A DNA stretch of 64,000 nucleotides, taken from the NCBI RefSeq assembly GCF_000720485.1, contig NZ_JOAX01000030.1, forward strand, positions 26,396-90,395, given 5' to 3'. Each line of letters begins with the position of its first letter. Positions within the stretch are counted from its first letter, which is position 1. A program made the position numbers and the translations under genes. The notes below the pieces were generated by a model. The model ran no database searches. It saw only the letters and a program-made list of their open reading frames with translations, and had not been told where the DNA came from. This document shows positions 19,511 through 29,362 of the stretch, in pieces. The DNA comes from Streptomyces ochraceiscleroticus (GTDB lineage Bacteria; Actinomycetota; Actinomycetes; Streptomycetales; Streptomycetaceae).

Positions 19511-20518
19511 TCAGTCCCAGAGCCGGCCGAACGAGAGCAGCTCGTCGCGGTGCTCGATGCGCTCCACCCAGGCCGCGGGCCAGGCGTCGGCGCCGAGGTG
19601 GGCACCGGCGAAGGCGCCTGCCAGGCAGGCGATGGAGTCGGAGTCGCCGCCGGTGACGGCGCCGCGGCGCAGGGCCGTGACGGGCTCCTCCGGGAAGAGG
19701 AGGAAGCAGAGGAGGGCGGTGGCCAGGGCCTCCTCGGCGATCCAGCCCTCGCCGGTGGCGAGGCACGGGTCGGCCTCCGGGTCGGGATCGCGCAGGGCCG
19801 CGTCGAGGCGGTCGAGGACCCCGAGGCAGTCGTCCCAGCCGCGCGCGACGAAGGATTCGGGCGACGGGTCCTGAGCGTGCTCCCAGAGGTCTCCGAGCCA
19901 GTCGGCGCGGTAGACCGTGCGCTGGTCGTGGGCGTACGCGCGGAGGAGGGCGGGGAGGTCGGCGGGGCGGGCGCCCTGGGCCAGGACGTGGATCGCGTAC
20001 GCCGTGAGGTCGCTGGCGGCGAGGCCGGTGGGGTGGCCGTGGGTGAGGGCGGACTGGAGCTGGGCGGCGCCCGCGCGCTGGTCCGCGGTGAGGCCGGGCG
20101 CGAGGCCGACCGGCGCGACACGCATGTTGGCGCCGCAGCCCTTGGAACCGACCTGGCTGGCCTGGGCCCAGGGGCGGCTCGGGTCGCTCAGCAGGCTGCA
20201 GGCGGTCAGGCAGGTGTTGCCGGGGGCGCGGTTGTTGTCCGGGGAGCGCCACCAGGCGACGTACTCGCCGCGTACGGGCGGTTCGAGTGCGGCCGCGTCG
20301 AGGGGGCCGCGCTCCATCGCCGTACGGAGGCCGCGGGCGAGGGCGAGCGTCATCTGGGTGTCGTCGGTGATGTACGCGGGCGTGGGCAGGTCGAGCCCGC
20401 GCCACGGTCCGTACGCGGCCTCGATCGCCGGCACGCTCTTGAACTCGGTCGGATACCCGAGCGCGTCACCGAGTGCGAGGCCGATGAGCGAGCCGGTCGC
20501 GGGACCCTTCACGGACAT
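19511..20518 (-). CDS. ADP-ribosylglycohydrolase family protein (DraG-like)
   Basis: 335-aa metal-dependent hydrolase that would remove ADP-ribose from proteins or small molecules. It has GLALGDALGYPTEF at the N-terminus, YITDDTQMTLA (metal-binding TDDT) and TGGDSDSIACLAGA near the C-terminus (second metal site), the full set expected for catalysis. The ribosome site AAGGGG lies 9 nt before the ATG, inside the 3' arm of a strong hairpin (20525-20562), so its translation may be structure-controlled. Substrate unknown. Confidence 0.9.
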   Translation of the reverse strand: MSVKGPATGSLIGLALGDALGYPTEFKSVPAIEAAYGPWRGLDLPTPAYITDDTQMTLALARGLRTAMERGPLDAAALEPPVRGEYVAWWRSPDNNRAPGNTCLTACSLLSDPSRPWAQASQVGSKGCGANMRVAPVGLAPGLTADQRAGAAQLQSALTHGHPTGLAASDLTAYAIHVLAQGARPADLPALLRAYAHDQRTVYRADWLGDLWEHAQDPSPESFVARGWDDCLGVLDRLDAALRDPDPEADPCLATGEGWIAEEALATALLCFLLFPEEPVTALRRGAVTGGDSDSIACLAGAFAGAHLGADAWPAAWVERIEHRDELLSFGRLWD

Positions 20519-20524
20519 GAGAAA

Positions 20525-20562
20525 ACCACCCCTTAGTCGTCATCGTGACGATAAGGGGTGGT
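20525..20562 (-). promoter_or_regulatory. Hairpin holding the ribosome site of the ADP-ribosylglycohydrolase gene
   Basis: Arms 20525-20542 and 20546-20562 pair over 17 bp with one bulged G and a 3-nt loop. On the minus strand the 3' arm carries AAGGGGTGG, followed by TTTT and then the ATG. It may act as the rluB terminator, as a translational switch, or as both. Confidence 0.6.
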
Positions 20563-20609
20563 CCCCCGCTGCCGCAACTGCCGGCAGCGGGCACACGGCC
20601 GGGTGCGGC

Positions 20610-21707
20610 CTAGAGCTCGACCTCGCGCATCAGCATGCCGACCTCGGTGTTGGTCAGCCGGCGCAGCCAGCCGGACTTCTGGTCGCCGAGCGAGATCGGC
20701 CCGAAGGAGGTCCGGACGAGCTTCTCGACCGGGAAACCCGCCTCGGCGAGCATCCGGCGCACGATGTGCTTGCGGCCCTCGTGGAGGGTCACCTCGACGA
20801 GGTAGTTCTTGCCGGTCTGCTGCACGACCCGGAAGTGGTCGGCGCGCGCGTACCCGTCCTCGAGCTGGATGCCGTCCTTGAGCATCCTGCCGATCTCGCG
20901 CGGCAGCGGGCCCTGGATGGCGGCGAGGTAGGTCTTCTGCACGCCGTACCGGGGGTGGGTCAGGCGGTGCGCCAGCTCACCGTGGTTGGTGAGCAGGATG
21001 ATGCCCTCGGTCTCCGTGTCGAGACGGCCCACGTGGAAGAGCCGGGTCTCACGGTTGGTGACGTAGTCGCCCAGGCACTGGCGGCCGTCGGGGTCCTCCA
21101 TGGTGGAGACGACGCCGGCCGGCTTGTTCAGCGCGAAGAAGAGGTAGGACTGGGTGGCGACGGTCAGGCCGTCCACCTTGATCTCGTCCTTCTCCGGGTC
21201 GACGCGGACGCCCTGCTCGGTGACGATCTTGCCGTTCACCTCGACGCGGGCGTCGTCGATCAGCTCCTCGCAGGCGCGCCGCGAGCCCATGCCCGCGCGG
21301 GCCAGCACCTTCTGCAGCCGCTCGCCCTCCTGGTCGCCGAAGGTCTTGGGGGTCTTGATCTGAGGCTTGTCGTACCGGGCGCGGTTGCGCTCCTCGATCT
21401 TCGCGTCGTACTCGCGGGGGCGGGACGGCGCGGAGCCGCGGCCGCGGGCCCCCTTGGCGCCCTTGCCCTCCTGGCTTCGAGGGCTGACCTTCGGGCCGCC
21501 CTTGGCGCCGCCGCGGGCCGCCGCGCCGCGTCCCTTGCGGGGCCCGTCACCGGGGCCGCCCGAGCCGGAGCCGGAACCGCCCACGTCGTAGCGGCGCTCC
21601 TCGGGACGCGGCTTCCCCGCGCGCTTCTGCTTGTCGTCGCGCTGATTGCCCGCGCCCCGGTAGTTGCCCCTACCGCCGCCGCTGCTGTTCCTGCCGCTGC
21701 TTCGCAT
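20610..21707 (-). CDS. 23S rRNA pseudouridine synthase, RluB/RsuA family
   Basis: 365-aa enzyme. A roughly 115-residue Gly/Arg/Lys-rich disordered N-terminus (several GRG/RGG-like stretches) precedes an S4 RNA-binding domain (ERLQKVLARAGMGSRRACEELI). The catalytic domain has the Asp motif GRLDTETEGIILLT and a C-terminal GRKHIVRRMLAEAG. It isomerises uridine in 23S rRNA helix 80-90 in homologues. ATG at 21707 lies 11 bp after scpB; the scpA-scpB-rluB order is conserved widely. Confidence 0.92.
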   Translation of the reverse strand: MRSSGRNSSGGGRGNYRGAGNQRDDKQKRAGKPRPEERRYDVGGSGSGSGGPGDGPRKGRGAAARGGAKGGPKVSPRSQEGKGAKGARGRGSAPSRPREYDAKIEERNRARYDKPQIKTPKTFGDQEGERLQKVLARAGMGSRRACEELIDDARVEVNGKIVTEQGVRVDPEKDEIKVDGLTVATQSYLFFALNKPAGVVSTMEDPDGRQCLGDYVTNRETRLFHVGRLDTETEGIILLTNHGELAHRLTHPRYGVQKTYLAAIQGPLPREIGRMLKDGIQLEDGYARADHFRVVQQTGKNYLVEVTLHEGRKHIVRRMLAEAGFPVEKLVRTSFGPISLGDQKSGWLRRLTNTEVGMLMREVEL

Positions 21708-21718
21708 CAATGATCCGT

Positions 21719-22453
21719 CTAGTTCGTCTGACCCGTGTGGGAGTCGCCGTTGTCGTCTACGTCGAACGACGGCACACCTTCCCGGGAGTCGCCCTCGACC
21801 GCGTCCGCCTCGGGGAGGAAAGGGGCGAGCTCGGGGAGCTCGTCCAGGCCCCGCAGGCCCATCCGCTCCAGAAAGTAGTTCGTCGTCCTGTACAGGATCG
21901 CACCTGTTTCGCCTTCCGTGCCCGCCTCCTCGACCAGACCGCGCTGCAGGAGGGTGCGCATCACGCCGTCGCAGTTGACACCGCGCACGGCCGAGACCCG
22001 GGACCGGCTGACCGGTTGACGGTACGCGACCACGGCCAGAGTCTCCAATGCGGCCTGTGTCAGCCGGGCCTGCTGGCCGTCCAGGACGAAGCTCTCCACG
22101 GCGTCCGCGTACTCCGGGCGGGTGTAGAAACGCCAGCCGCCGGCGACCAGCCGCAGGTCGAAGCCGCGGCCCTGGCGGGTGTAGTCGTCCGACAGTTCGC
22201 GCAGCGCGATCGCCACGTCGCGGCGGCGGCGCTCCAGCACCTTGGCGAGGTGCTCCTCGGTGGCGGGCTCGTCGACGACCATGAGGACGGCTTCGAGCGC
22301 GGGCTTCAGGTCGAGCGCCGCGACCCCGAGGGCACCGGCCGGCCCTTCGGGGCTCTCGGGGGCCTGCGCCTCGGGGAGGTCGTACGTCTCTTCGGCGGTG
22401 CCGGGCTCGGCACCGGCGGCCGGCTCCGCCCGGTCCGTGCTGACGTCGCTCAT
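21719..22453 (-). CDS. scpB: SMC-Scp complex subunit ScpB
   Basis: 244-aa chromosome condensation protein. An acidic N-terminal tail (residues 1-50) precedes two winged-helix domains with LKPALEAVLMVVDEPATEEHLAKVL and ETLAVVAYRQPVSRSRVSAVRGVNCDGVMRTL (key pattern AYRQP and RG-VNCD). It dimerises and binds ScpA to regulate the SMC ring. Its ATG overlaps the scpA stop (ATGA). The acidic C-terminal tail is unremarkable. Confidence 0.94.
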   Translation of the reverse strand: MSDVSTDRAEPAAGAEPGTAEETYDLPEAQAPESPEGPAGALGVAALDLKPALEAVLMVVDEPATEEHLAKVLERRRRDVAIALRELSDDYTRQGRGFDLRLVAGGWRFYTRPEYADAVESFVLDGQQARLTQAALETLAVVAYRQPVSRSRVSAVRGVNCDGVMRTLLQRGLVEEAGTEGETGAILYRTTNYFLERMGLRGLDELPELAPFLPEADAVEGDSREGVPSFDVDDNGDSHTGQTN

Positions 22454-23517
22454 GCTGTCTCCTTCTCGGTCTTCCCCTCGGCCCGCGGCTCCGGCGGCCG
22501 GTCGAACTCGTCCGTGACGACCGGCTCCGCGCCGTCCTCCGTACCGGCCCAGCGGACGGTCAGCTCCCCCAGCGCCTCGGGCTGGTCGAGGGCGACCGCG
22601 CGCTCCCGGTACAGCTCCAGCAGCGCCAGGAAGCGGGCGACGACCGTGAGCGTGTCCGGCGCGTCCTCGGTCAGCTCCTGGAAGGACGCCTCGCCCGCCG
22701 CGCGCAGCCGCGCCACCATCACCTCGGCCTGTTCCCGGACGCTGACCAGCGGCGCGTGGATGTGGTCGACGTACACCTGCGGCTTGGCCTTGGGCTGCAT
22801 CGCCTTCACGGCGAGCTTCGCGAACCCCTCGGCGCCGATGCTGATCACCACCTCGGGCAGCAGCTCGGCGTGGTGCGGTTCGAGCCCGACGGTACGCGGG
22901 TACCGGCGCGCCTCGTCCGCCAGGCGGCGGCTGAAGATGTCGGCGATCTCCTTGTACGCGCGGTACTGGAGCAGCCGCGCGAAGAGCAGGTCGCGCGCCT
23001 CCAGGAGAGCGAGGTCCGCCTCGTCCTCGACCTCGGCGGCGGGCAGCAGCCGCGCGGCCTTCAAGTCCAGCAGGGTCGCCGCGACGACCAGGAACTCCGT
23101 CGTCTGGTCCAGGTCCCAGTCCGGGCCCATGGCCCGGATGTGCGCCATGAACTCGTCGGTGACCTGCGAGAGCGCGATCTCGGTGACGTCCAGCTTGTGC
23201 TTGGAGATGAGCTGCAGGAGGAGGTCGAAGGGGCCCTCGAAGTTCTCCAGGTGGAGGGTGAACTTCCCGTCACCGGTAACGGTGGCGTCCGCGGGCTCGA
23301 CGGGCCCGGGCCCAGCGGGCTCGGCCGCCTCGGGGGCCGCCGCCTCGGGTTCAGCGGGCTCCGGTACGGCTTCCGGTTCTGACTCCGGTACGGCCGCGAC
23401 CGGCTCCGGAGGCGGCGCGGCGGCCTCCGGACCGGGCTCCGGGGCCGTGCCCGGGCCGTGGCCCAGGGAACGGCGCGGGGCGGGCGCTGCTGCGGGGTCG
23501 TCGTGGGTCGTCGGCAT
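22450..23517 (-). CDS. scpA: SMC-Scp complex subunit ScpA (kleisin)
   Basis: 355-aa kleisin bridging SMC heads. A roughly 95-residue Pro/Glu/Ala-rich extension precedes the kleisin N-domain (FTLHLENFEGPFDLLLQLISKHKLDVTEIALSQVTDEF). A middle segment and a C-terminal winged helix (VVARFLALLELYRERAVALDQPE) follow. The start is uncertain: ATG at 23517 was chosen, and GTG at 23568 would add 17 residues. Overlaps scpB by 4 bp. Confidence 0.92.
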   Translation of the reverse strand: MPTTHDDPAAAPAPRRSLGHGPGTAPEPGPEAAAPPPEPVAAVPESEPEAVPEPAEPEAAAPEAAEPAGPGPVEPADATVTGDGKFTLHLENFEGPFDLLLQLISKHKLDVTEIALSQVTDEFMAHIRAMGPDWDLDQTTEFLVVAATLLDLKAARLLPAAEVEDEADLALLEARDLLFARLLQYRAYKEIADIFSRRLADEARRYPRTVGLEPHHAELLPEVVISIGAEGFAKLAVKAMQPKAKPQVYVDHIHAPLVSVREQAEVMVARLRAAGEASFQELTEDAPDTLTVVARFLALLELYRERAVALDQPEALGELTVRWAGTEDGAEPVVTDEFDRPPEPRAEGKTEKETA

Positions 23518-23678
23518 CGTGGTCCATACGCTGCGGTCCCGTGCCGCGCGCGGCGCCGGGCTGGTCACCGGCGGGAGGCGCCCACCGGTGCCGGAAGGCT
23601 AACCCGCCGGGGCCCGCCCGGCGGGTACCCGGCCGCCCTGGCCGGCCGGAGTTCCACAGCCTGGCCCCCAGAAGGCGC

Positions 23679-24260
23679 TCAGCGCCCCCTCAGGCGCCTC
23701 ACGAGGATGCTGGCGTCCCCCCGGGACTCCAGGTCCGCCAGGACGACGGCGACGGCCTCACGGACGATCCGGCCGCGGTCCACCGCCAGGCCGTGCTCGC
23801 CGCGCAGGACCAGGCGCGCGTGCTCCAGGTCCATCAGCTCCTCGGCGGAGACGTACACGGTGATCTTCTCGTCGTGCCGCTCGCGGCCGCTGGGGCGGCG
23901 GTTCGCGCCCCGGCCGCGCCGTCGCGCCGAGCCACCGGTGGCCTGCGCCCCGGGGCCCGCGGCGGCCGCGGCCTCCTGCCGGCGGCGCTCCTTGCCGGCC
24001 TCCTCGGCCGTGTCGCGTCCGCTGTGCTCCGCGGGCGCCACCGCCCCGGACGCCGCCGGGGCGGACTCGCCCTCCGGCCGGCGCTGCGCGGCGTTGCCCT
24101 GCTGCGGCGCGGCGGGGTCGGCCTCGCCGCCCGGCGCGGGCACCCGGGGTGCCGTCTCGCCGTTCGCGGGGGTGCCGTTCGCCGGCCTGCGGGGCGAGGA
24201 GGACTGCAGCGCCGTCCCCCCGGTGGTGCGGAACAGTTCGTCGGCGCCGGGCAGACTCAC
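23679..24260 (-). CDS. ParA-coupled protein with predicted ribbon-helix-helix C-terminus
   Basis: 193-aa protein in two parts. Residues 1-120 are Pro/Ala/Gly-rich and likely disordered, ending in a strongly basic patch (ARRRGRGANRRPSGRER). Residues about 125-193 look like a compact DNA-binding fold: strand KITVYVS, helix AEELMDLEHARLVLRG, helix DRGRIVREAVAVVLADLE. That strand-helix-helix order and the pairing with a ParA suggest a ribbon-helix-helix centromere-binding protein such as ParG or omega; this is inference. GTG at 24260 overlaps the ParA stop by 4 bp, so the two are coupled. Confidence 0.8.
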   Translation of the reverse strand: MSLPGADELFRTTGGTALQSSSPRRPANGTPANGETAPRVPAPGGEADPAAPQQGNAAQRRPEGESAPAASGAVAPAEHSGRDTAEEAGKERRRQEAAAAAGPGAQATGGSARRRGRGANRRPSGRERHDEKITVYVSAEELMDLEHARLVLRGEHGLAVDRGRIVREAVAVVLADLESRGDASILVRRLRGR

Positions 24261-25420
24261 TCGGCGTGACACCGGGCGAGCACCTCCCTGGCGAGCTGTC
24301 GGTAGGCGGCGGCACCCACGGAGTTGGAGGCGTAGGTGGTGATCGGCTCGCCCGCGACCGTGGTCTCGGGGAAGCGCACCGTACGGCCGATCACGGTGTG
24401 GTAGACGTGATCGTCGAACGCCTCCACGACGCGCGCGAGCACCTCGCGGCTGTGCACGGTGCGCGAGTCGTACATCGTGGCGAGGATGCCGTCCAGCTCC
24501 AGGTCGGGGTTGAGCCGCTCCTGGACCTTCTCGATCGTCTCGGTCAGCAGCGCCACACCGCGCAGCGCGAAGAACTCGCACTCCAGCGGGACGATGACCT
24601 TGTGAGCCGCCGTCAGCGCGTTGACCGTGAGCAGGCCGAGCGAGGGCTGACAGTCGATCACGATGTAGTCGTAGTCCGACATCAGCGGCTTCAGGGCGCG
24701 CTGCAGTGTCGACTCGCGGGCGACCTCGCTGACGAGCTGCACCTCGGCGGCTGACAAATCGATATTGCTGGGCAGCAGGTCCATGTTCGGGACCGCCGTC
24801 TTCAGCAGGACCTCGTCGGCGGCCATGCCCCGCTCCATGAGCAGGTTGTAGACCGTCAGGTCGAGCTCCATCGGATTGACTCCGAGGCCGACCGAGAGGG
24901 CGCCCTGCGGGTCGAAGTCGACCAGCAGCACGCGGCGGCCGTACTCGGCGAGCGCGGCACCCAGGTTGATGGTCGAGGTCGTCTTGCCGACCCCGCCCTT
25001 CTGGTTGCACATCGCGATGATCTTCGCCGGGCCGTGCTCGGAGAGCGGCCCGGGGATCGGGAAGTAGGGAAGGGGGCGGCCGGTCGGGCCGATGCGCTCG
25101 CGGCGCTGGCGCGCGGCGTCCGGCGCGAGCGTCGCCGCGTACTCCGGATCCGGCTCGTACTCCGCGTCCGGATCGTAGAAGTGCCCCTCGGGCAGGTCGT
25201 CGTAGTCGGCGAAACGGGCCTGGTCTGTGCCGCCCTGGTCGCCGGCCGTGGCGTTCACTTGATGGCCGTCCATGCTCTGGTGGGCTGTCGTCGTCATGCT
25301 CTTCTGGGCTGCGAAGGTGTGGACAGCGACGGAGCCGACAGCCTCGTGCCCCGAGGGACCCTGGCCCCGTGCAACCGCTCCTGGTCGACCACCTCCGGGA
25401 GTAAATGTCGACTCATTCAC
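24257..25420 (-). CDS. ParA/Soj-family chromosome-partitioning ATPase
   Basis: 387-aa P-loop ATPase. A 130-residue disordered N-terminal extension precedes the ParA domain: deviant Walker A KGGVGKTT (141-148, with the signature Lys), VLLVDFDPQGALS, IVIDCQPSLGLLTVNAL (Walker B) and RTVRFPETTVAGEPITTYAS. GTG at 25420 has a strong AAGGAGG 11 nt upstream. No ParB gene or parS (GTTTCACGTGAAAC) is nearby, so this is not the main parAB locus. It heads a ParA-RHH pair beside scpAB, suggesting a role in nucleoid organisation. Confidence 0.92.
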   Translation of the reverse strand: MNESTFTPGGGRPGAVARGQGPSGHEAVGSVAVHTFAAQKSMTTTAHQSMDGHQVNATAGDQGGTDQARFADYDDLPEGHFYDPDAEYEPDPEYAATLAPDAARQRRERIGPTGRPLPYFPIPGPLSEHGPAKIIAMCNQKGGVGKTTSTINLGAALAEYGRRVLLVDFDPQGALSVGLGVNPMELDLTVYNLLMERGMAADEVLLKTAVPNMDLLPSNIDLSAAEVQLVSEVARESTLQRALKPLMSDYDYIVIDCQPSLGLLTVNALTAAHKVIVPLECEFFALRGVALLTETIEKVQERLNPDLELDGILATMYDSRTVHSREVLARVVEAFDDHVYHTVIGRTVRFPETTVAGEPITTYASNSVGAAAYRQLAREVLARCHAE

Positions 25421-25774
25421 AAGTCGTCTTACCTCCTTGGATGTGACCAGGAAACTTATCGATAGGTCAGCGTGACACCATGCCGACGGTTGGCGACTCT
25501 ATGGCGTGTCGGGCGTCCGCAGCAACACAATCCACCGGACCCGGCACGATGTGTCGGCAATGGAACACCCCGATGTCAAGGGCGCGCGGCGCACATCCGT
25601 GAGGTTTCGGGGGTGTGCGAAAGGGTCGAAGAGCGACGTTCGTTACGAGTTGCTGAGGGCTCGTCGGGGGCCCGTCGCGGACGGCATCGGAAATCTGTCG
25701 CAAACGCGACCGGCCGGGCCTGAAAGTCTCAAGGCCCGGCCGTGCGCGCGGTGTTGACGCGCCGTGTTGACGAA
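25421..25774. other. Intergenic region between ald and the ParA-type gene, 354 bp
   Basis: No gene seen. It contains the ald terminator (25711-25742), the promoter region of the ParA-type gene with an AT-rich TATCGATA near 25457, and a GTGTTGACG direct repeat at about 25750-25770. Short frames through it are not convincing. Confidence 0.6.
25711..25742 (-). terminator. Terminator downstream of ald
   Basis: An 11-bp GC-rich stem (25711-25721 with 25732-25742) around a 10-nt loop lies about 33 bp past the ald stop. Confidence 0.8.
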
Positions 25775-26890
<1,116 letters not shown>

Positions 26891-27057
26891 GTCGATCACG
26901 GTCCTTGAATGAGTGCTTGCAGAGAAATATCCGCACATACAGACGCATGACGGATGTGACCGCGAGAACCGCGGCTCTGCCAGTCTATTGAAGGAGCTCT
27001 TGTTGTCTAGCCTTGCAAAGCAATTACTTTCGCGGGAACCGCCACCGATTTCGTAGG

Positions 27058-29160
27058 TCAGGCCGGGTGATCTGCCAGGAGACGCTCCCCCAGGCCCCGG
27101 TGCAGCCTTGCTGCCGCAGGGTCGCCGAGCCGTTCGAAGGTGTCCGCAATCCGCAGCTGGAGGGCCGCCTCCAGCCGCCCGTCGGCCGCCTTCCTGGCCA
27201 GCTCCAGGGCTTCGAAGCAGGTATGCAGCGCCTGCTCGGGCCGTCCCGCGTACTCCTGGACCCGCGCGATCTCCCCCATCGCCCGCGCCGGCCCGACTGT
27301 GTCGCCGGCCCTTCGGTACGCCCCGTACGCGGCCCGCCACTCCCGCAGCGCCTCGGGCCAGCGCCCCGCGTACGTGTGCACCGCGCCCAGCCGCCCGTGC
27401 AGCCGGGCCGCCTCTGCCGCGTCACCGCGGGAGAGCCGCAGCTCCAGCGCCCGCCCGTACCAGTCCGCCGCCCGCTGCCAGTCGCCCAGCTCGGCGTACG
27501 TGCCGCCCAGCGACTCCAGCGCCCGCCCGGTCGCGACCGGGTCCTTGACCGCGCGCGCCGACTCCAGCGCGCCCCGGTACCGGGCCAGCGCGTTCTCGGC
27601 CCGGCCCGCCTCGGCGTCCAGATCGCCCAGGTTCAGCAGCGCGGCGGCCCGCTCGCGGGCCAGGCCGCGCCGCTCCGCGACCTCCAGGACCAGCCCGTGC
27701 AGCCCGTACAGGTCGGGCGCCGCCGCCTCGGGCGCCTCATGGGCGAGCAGCGCCCGCACCAGCGCGGCCATCAGCCGCCGGTCCAGGGTGTCCAGCTCGC
27801 CGTCCGCGACGGCGATCCGGGCGCAGTCCAGCAGGGCCGGGCGGCGGCTGCGCAGCCAGGCCGCCGCCTCGGGCACGGACCCGAAGCGCAGCGACCGCGG
27901 CAGCCCGGAGGTCCGCTCGCGGGCCGGGGACCCGGCGGGCTCCCCCATCGCCCGGCAGGACTGGAGCTGCCGTACGGTCCGCTCCAGCATCCGGGCCCGG
28001 GAGAGCTGGATCTCCGCCGGGCGCTCATGGCTGCGGAGCTGCTCGCGCAGGAGCGGCACCAGGCAGTTCGGTACGCGGTACTGCGCCGGCAGCCCGGCCA
28101 GCGGGTCGGGGCCGCCGGACACCGGCTCCCCCGTCGGCTCCACCGGCCGCAGCAGCCCCCTGGCCGCGAAGTCGCGCAGGGCGGCTTCGGCGGCCACCAC
28201 CGAGCAGCCGGCCAGCGCGGACGCGGTGTGCGCGTCGACGAGGCCGGCCGGGGCGAGCGAGAGGAGCCGCAGGATCCGGGCGGCGGGCGGCGGCAGCGAC
28301 TCGTACGCCAGCCGGAAAGCGCGGGTCAGCGGGCGCGGGACGGGCGCGGCCTCCTCCTCGCCGGGCGGCAGCAGGAACAGCGTCCGCAGCAGGTCGGACA
28401 CCGAGGACTTGGGATGCGCGGCCAGCCAGCCGCCGGCCAGCACGAGCGCGGCGGGCTGGCCGCCGCAGTCCTGGACGACCTGTTCGGCGGTGCGCGGGTC
28501 GACGGTGATGCGGGTGGGACCCGCGTACCGGGTCAGGATCTCCACGCCGGCCGCGGTGTCCAGGCCGCCGAGCGTGCAGGGCCGGACGTCCGTGATGCCG
28601 GTGAGCGGCCCCTCGGAGACGGCGAGGACCAGGCAGTCCGGGGCGTCCGGGAGCAGCGGCTCGACCTGCTCGGGGCCGGTCGCGTCGTCCAGCAGGAGGA
28701 GGGCGCGGCGGTCGGCCAGCGCGGCGCGCAGCGCCTCGGTCAGCTCGTCCTCGTCCGCGCCGGCCGGCACCCGCTCGCCGAGCCGGGTGAGCAGGTCGCG
28801 GGCGACGTCGGCGGTGGGCACGGGCCGGCCGTCGGCGGTGCTCAGCCAGGACCGCAGTACGCCGTCCGGATAGTCGCCGGCCAGCTGCCGGGCCAGTTCT
28901 TCGGCGAGCGCGCTGCGGCCCGAGCCGGGCCGCCCGGCGATCAGCAGCACCCGGCTGCGGGCACCCTTGCGGCCGGAGAGGGTGTCCAGCCCCGCGCGCT
29001 CGATGTCGCTGCGCAGGGCGGCCAGTTCGCGGCGGCGGCCGGCGAAGGCGGCGGGGGCCGGCGGGGCGGCCGCCGCCGGTACGCCGGCCCGGCCCGCTCC
29101 TCTTCGTCCGGCCCCCGACGCCGTCACCGTCCGGCCGGTGTCCACCGCCTGCTCCGCCAC
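27058..29160 (-). CDS. STAND-type NB-ARC ATPase with TPR repeats (AfsR-like, no DNA-binding domain)
   Basis: 700-aa protein. A basic/Ala-rich N-terminus (1-35) precedes an NTPase domain with Walker A GRPGSGRSALAEEL (about 75-88), Walker B ALLLLDDAT (about 153-161), and sensor-like helices with GGQPAALVLAGGWLAAHP. A winged-helix-like arm (about 250-320) follows, and the last 250 residues form TPR repeats (for example GRALESLGGTYAELGDWQRAADWYGRALEL). The Walker A lysine is Arg. Family members couple ligand sensing by TPRs to ATP-dependent oligomerisation, often in antibiotic regulation; the role here is unknown. GTG at 29160 has GGGAG 8 nt upstream. Confidence 0.82.
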   Translation of the reverse strand: MAEQAVDTGRTVTASGAGRRGAGRAGVPAAAAPPAPAAFAGRRRELAALRSDIERAGLDTLSGRKGARSRVLLIAGRPGSGRSALAEELARQLAGDYPDGVLRSWLSTADGRPVPTADVARDLLTRLGERVPAGADEDELTEALRAALADRRALLLLDDATGPEQVEPLLPDAPDCLVLAVSEGPLTGITDVRPCTLGGLDTAAGVEILTRYAGPTRITVDPRTAEQVVQDCGGQPAALVLAGGWLAAHPKSSVSDLLRTLFLLPPGEEEAAPVPRPLTRAFRLAYESLPPPAARILRLLSLAPAGLVDAHTASALAGCSVVAAEAALRDFAARGLLRPVEPTGEPVSGGPDPLAGLPAQYRVPNCLVPLLREQLRSHERPAEIQLSRARMLERTVRQLQSCRAMGEPAGSPARERTSGLPRSLRFGSVPEAAAWLRSRRPALLDCARIAVADGELDTLDRRLMAALVRALLAHEAPEAAAPDLYGLHGLVLEVAERRGLARERAAALLNLGDLDAEAGRAENALARYRGALESARAVKDPVATGRALESLGGTYAELGDWQRAADWYGRALELRLSRGDAAEAARLHGRLGAVHTYAGRWPEALREWRAAYGAYRRAGDTVGPARAMGEIARVQEYAGRPEQALHTCFEALELARKAADGRLEAALQLRIADTFERLGDPAAARLHRGLGERLLADHPA

Positions 29161-29362
29161 GGGCCACGCTCCCGTTCACTTGCGCGTACGAGCCGGCCGC
29201 CGCTGCGGCCGGGATGCGTCGAGCGTAGTTCACGGGTGCCATGGATCACGGCGGACATACCGTGTAAATCAGACAAAAATGGAAGCGAGTGTTCCGGAAG
29301 AAGTCCGGCGCCGCCTCGTGAGTGGACCGGCTCCGCCCCGCAAGGCGTCCGGCCCCGCCTCC

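Noticed and set aside
25421..25774. parS or plasmid-type centromere near the ParA gene
   Set aside because: No GTTTCACGTGAAAC-like site and no iterated short repeats were seen; only a terminator and short GTGTTGACG repeats.
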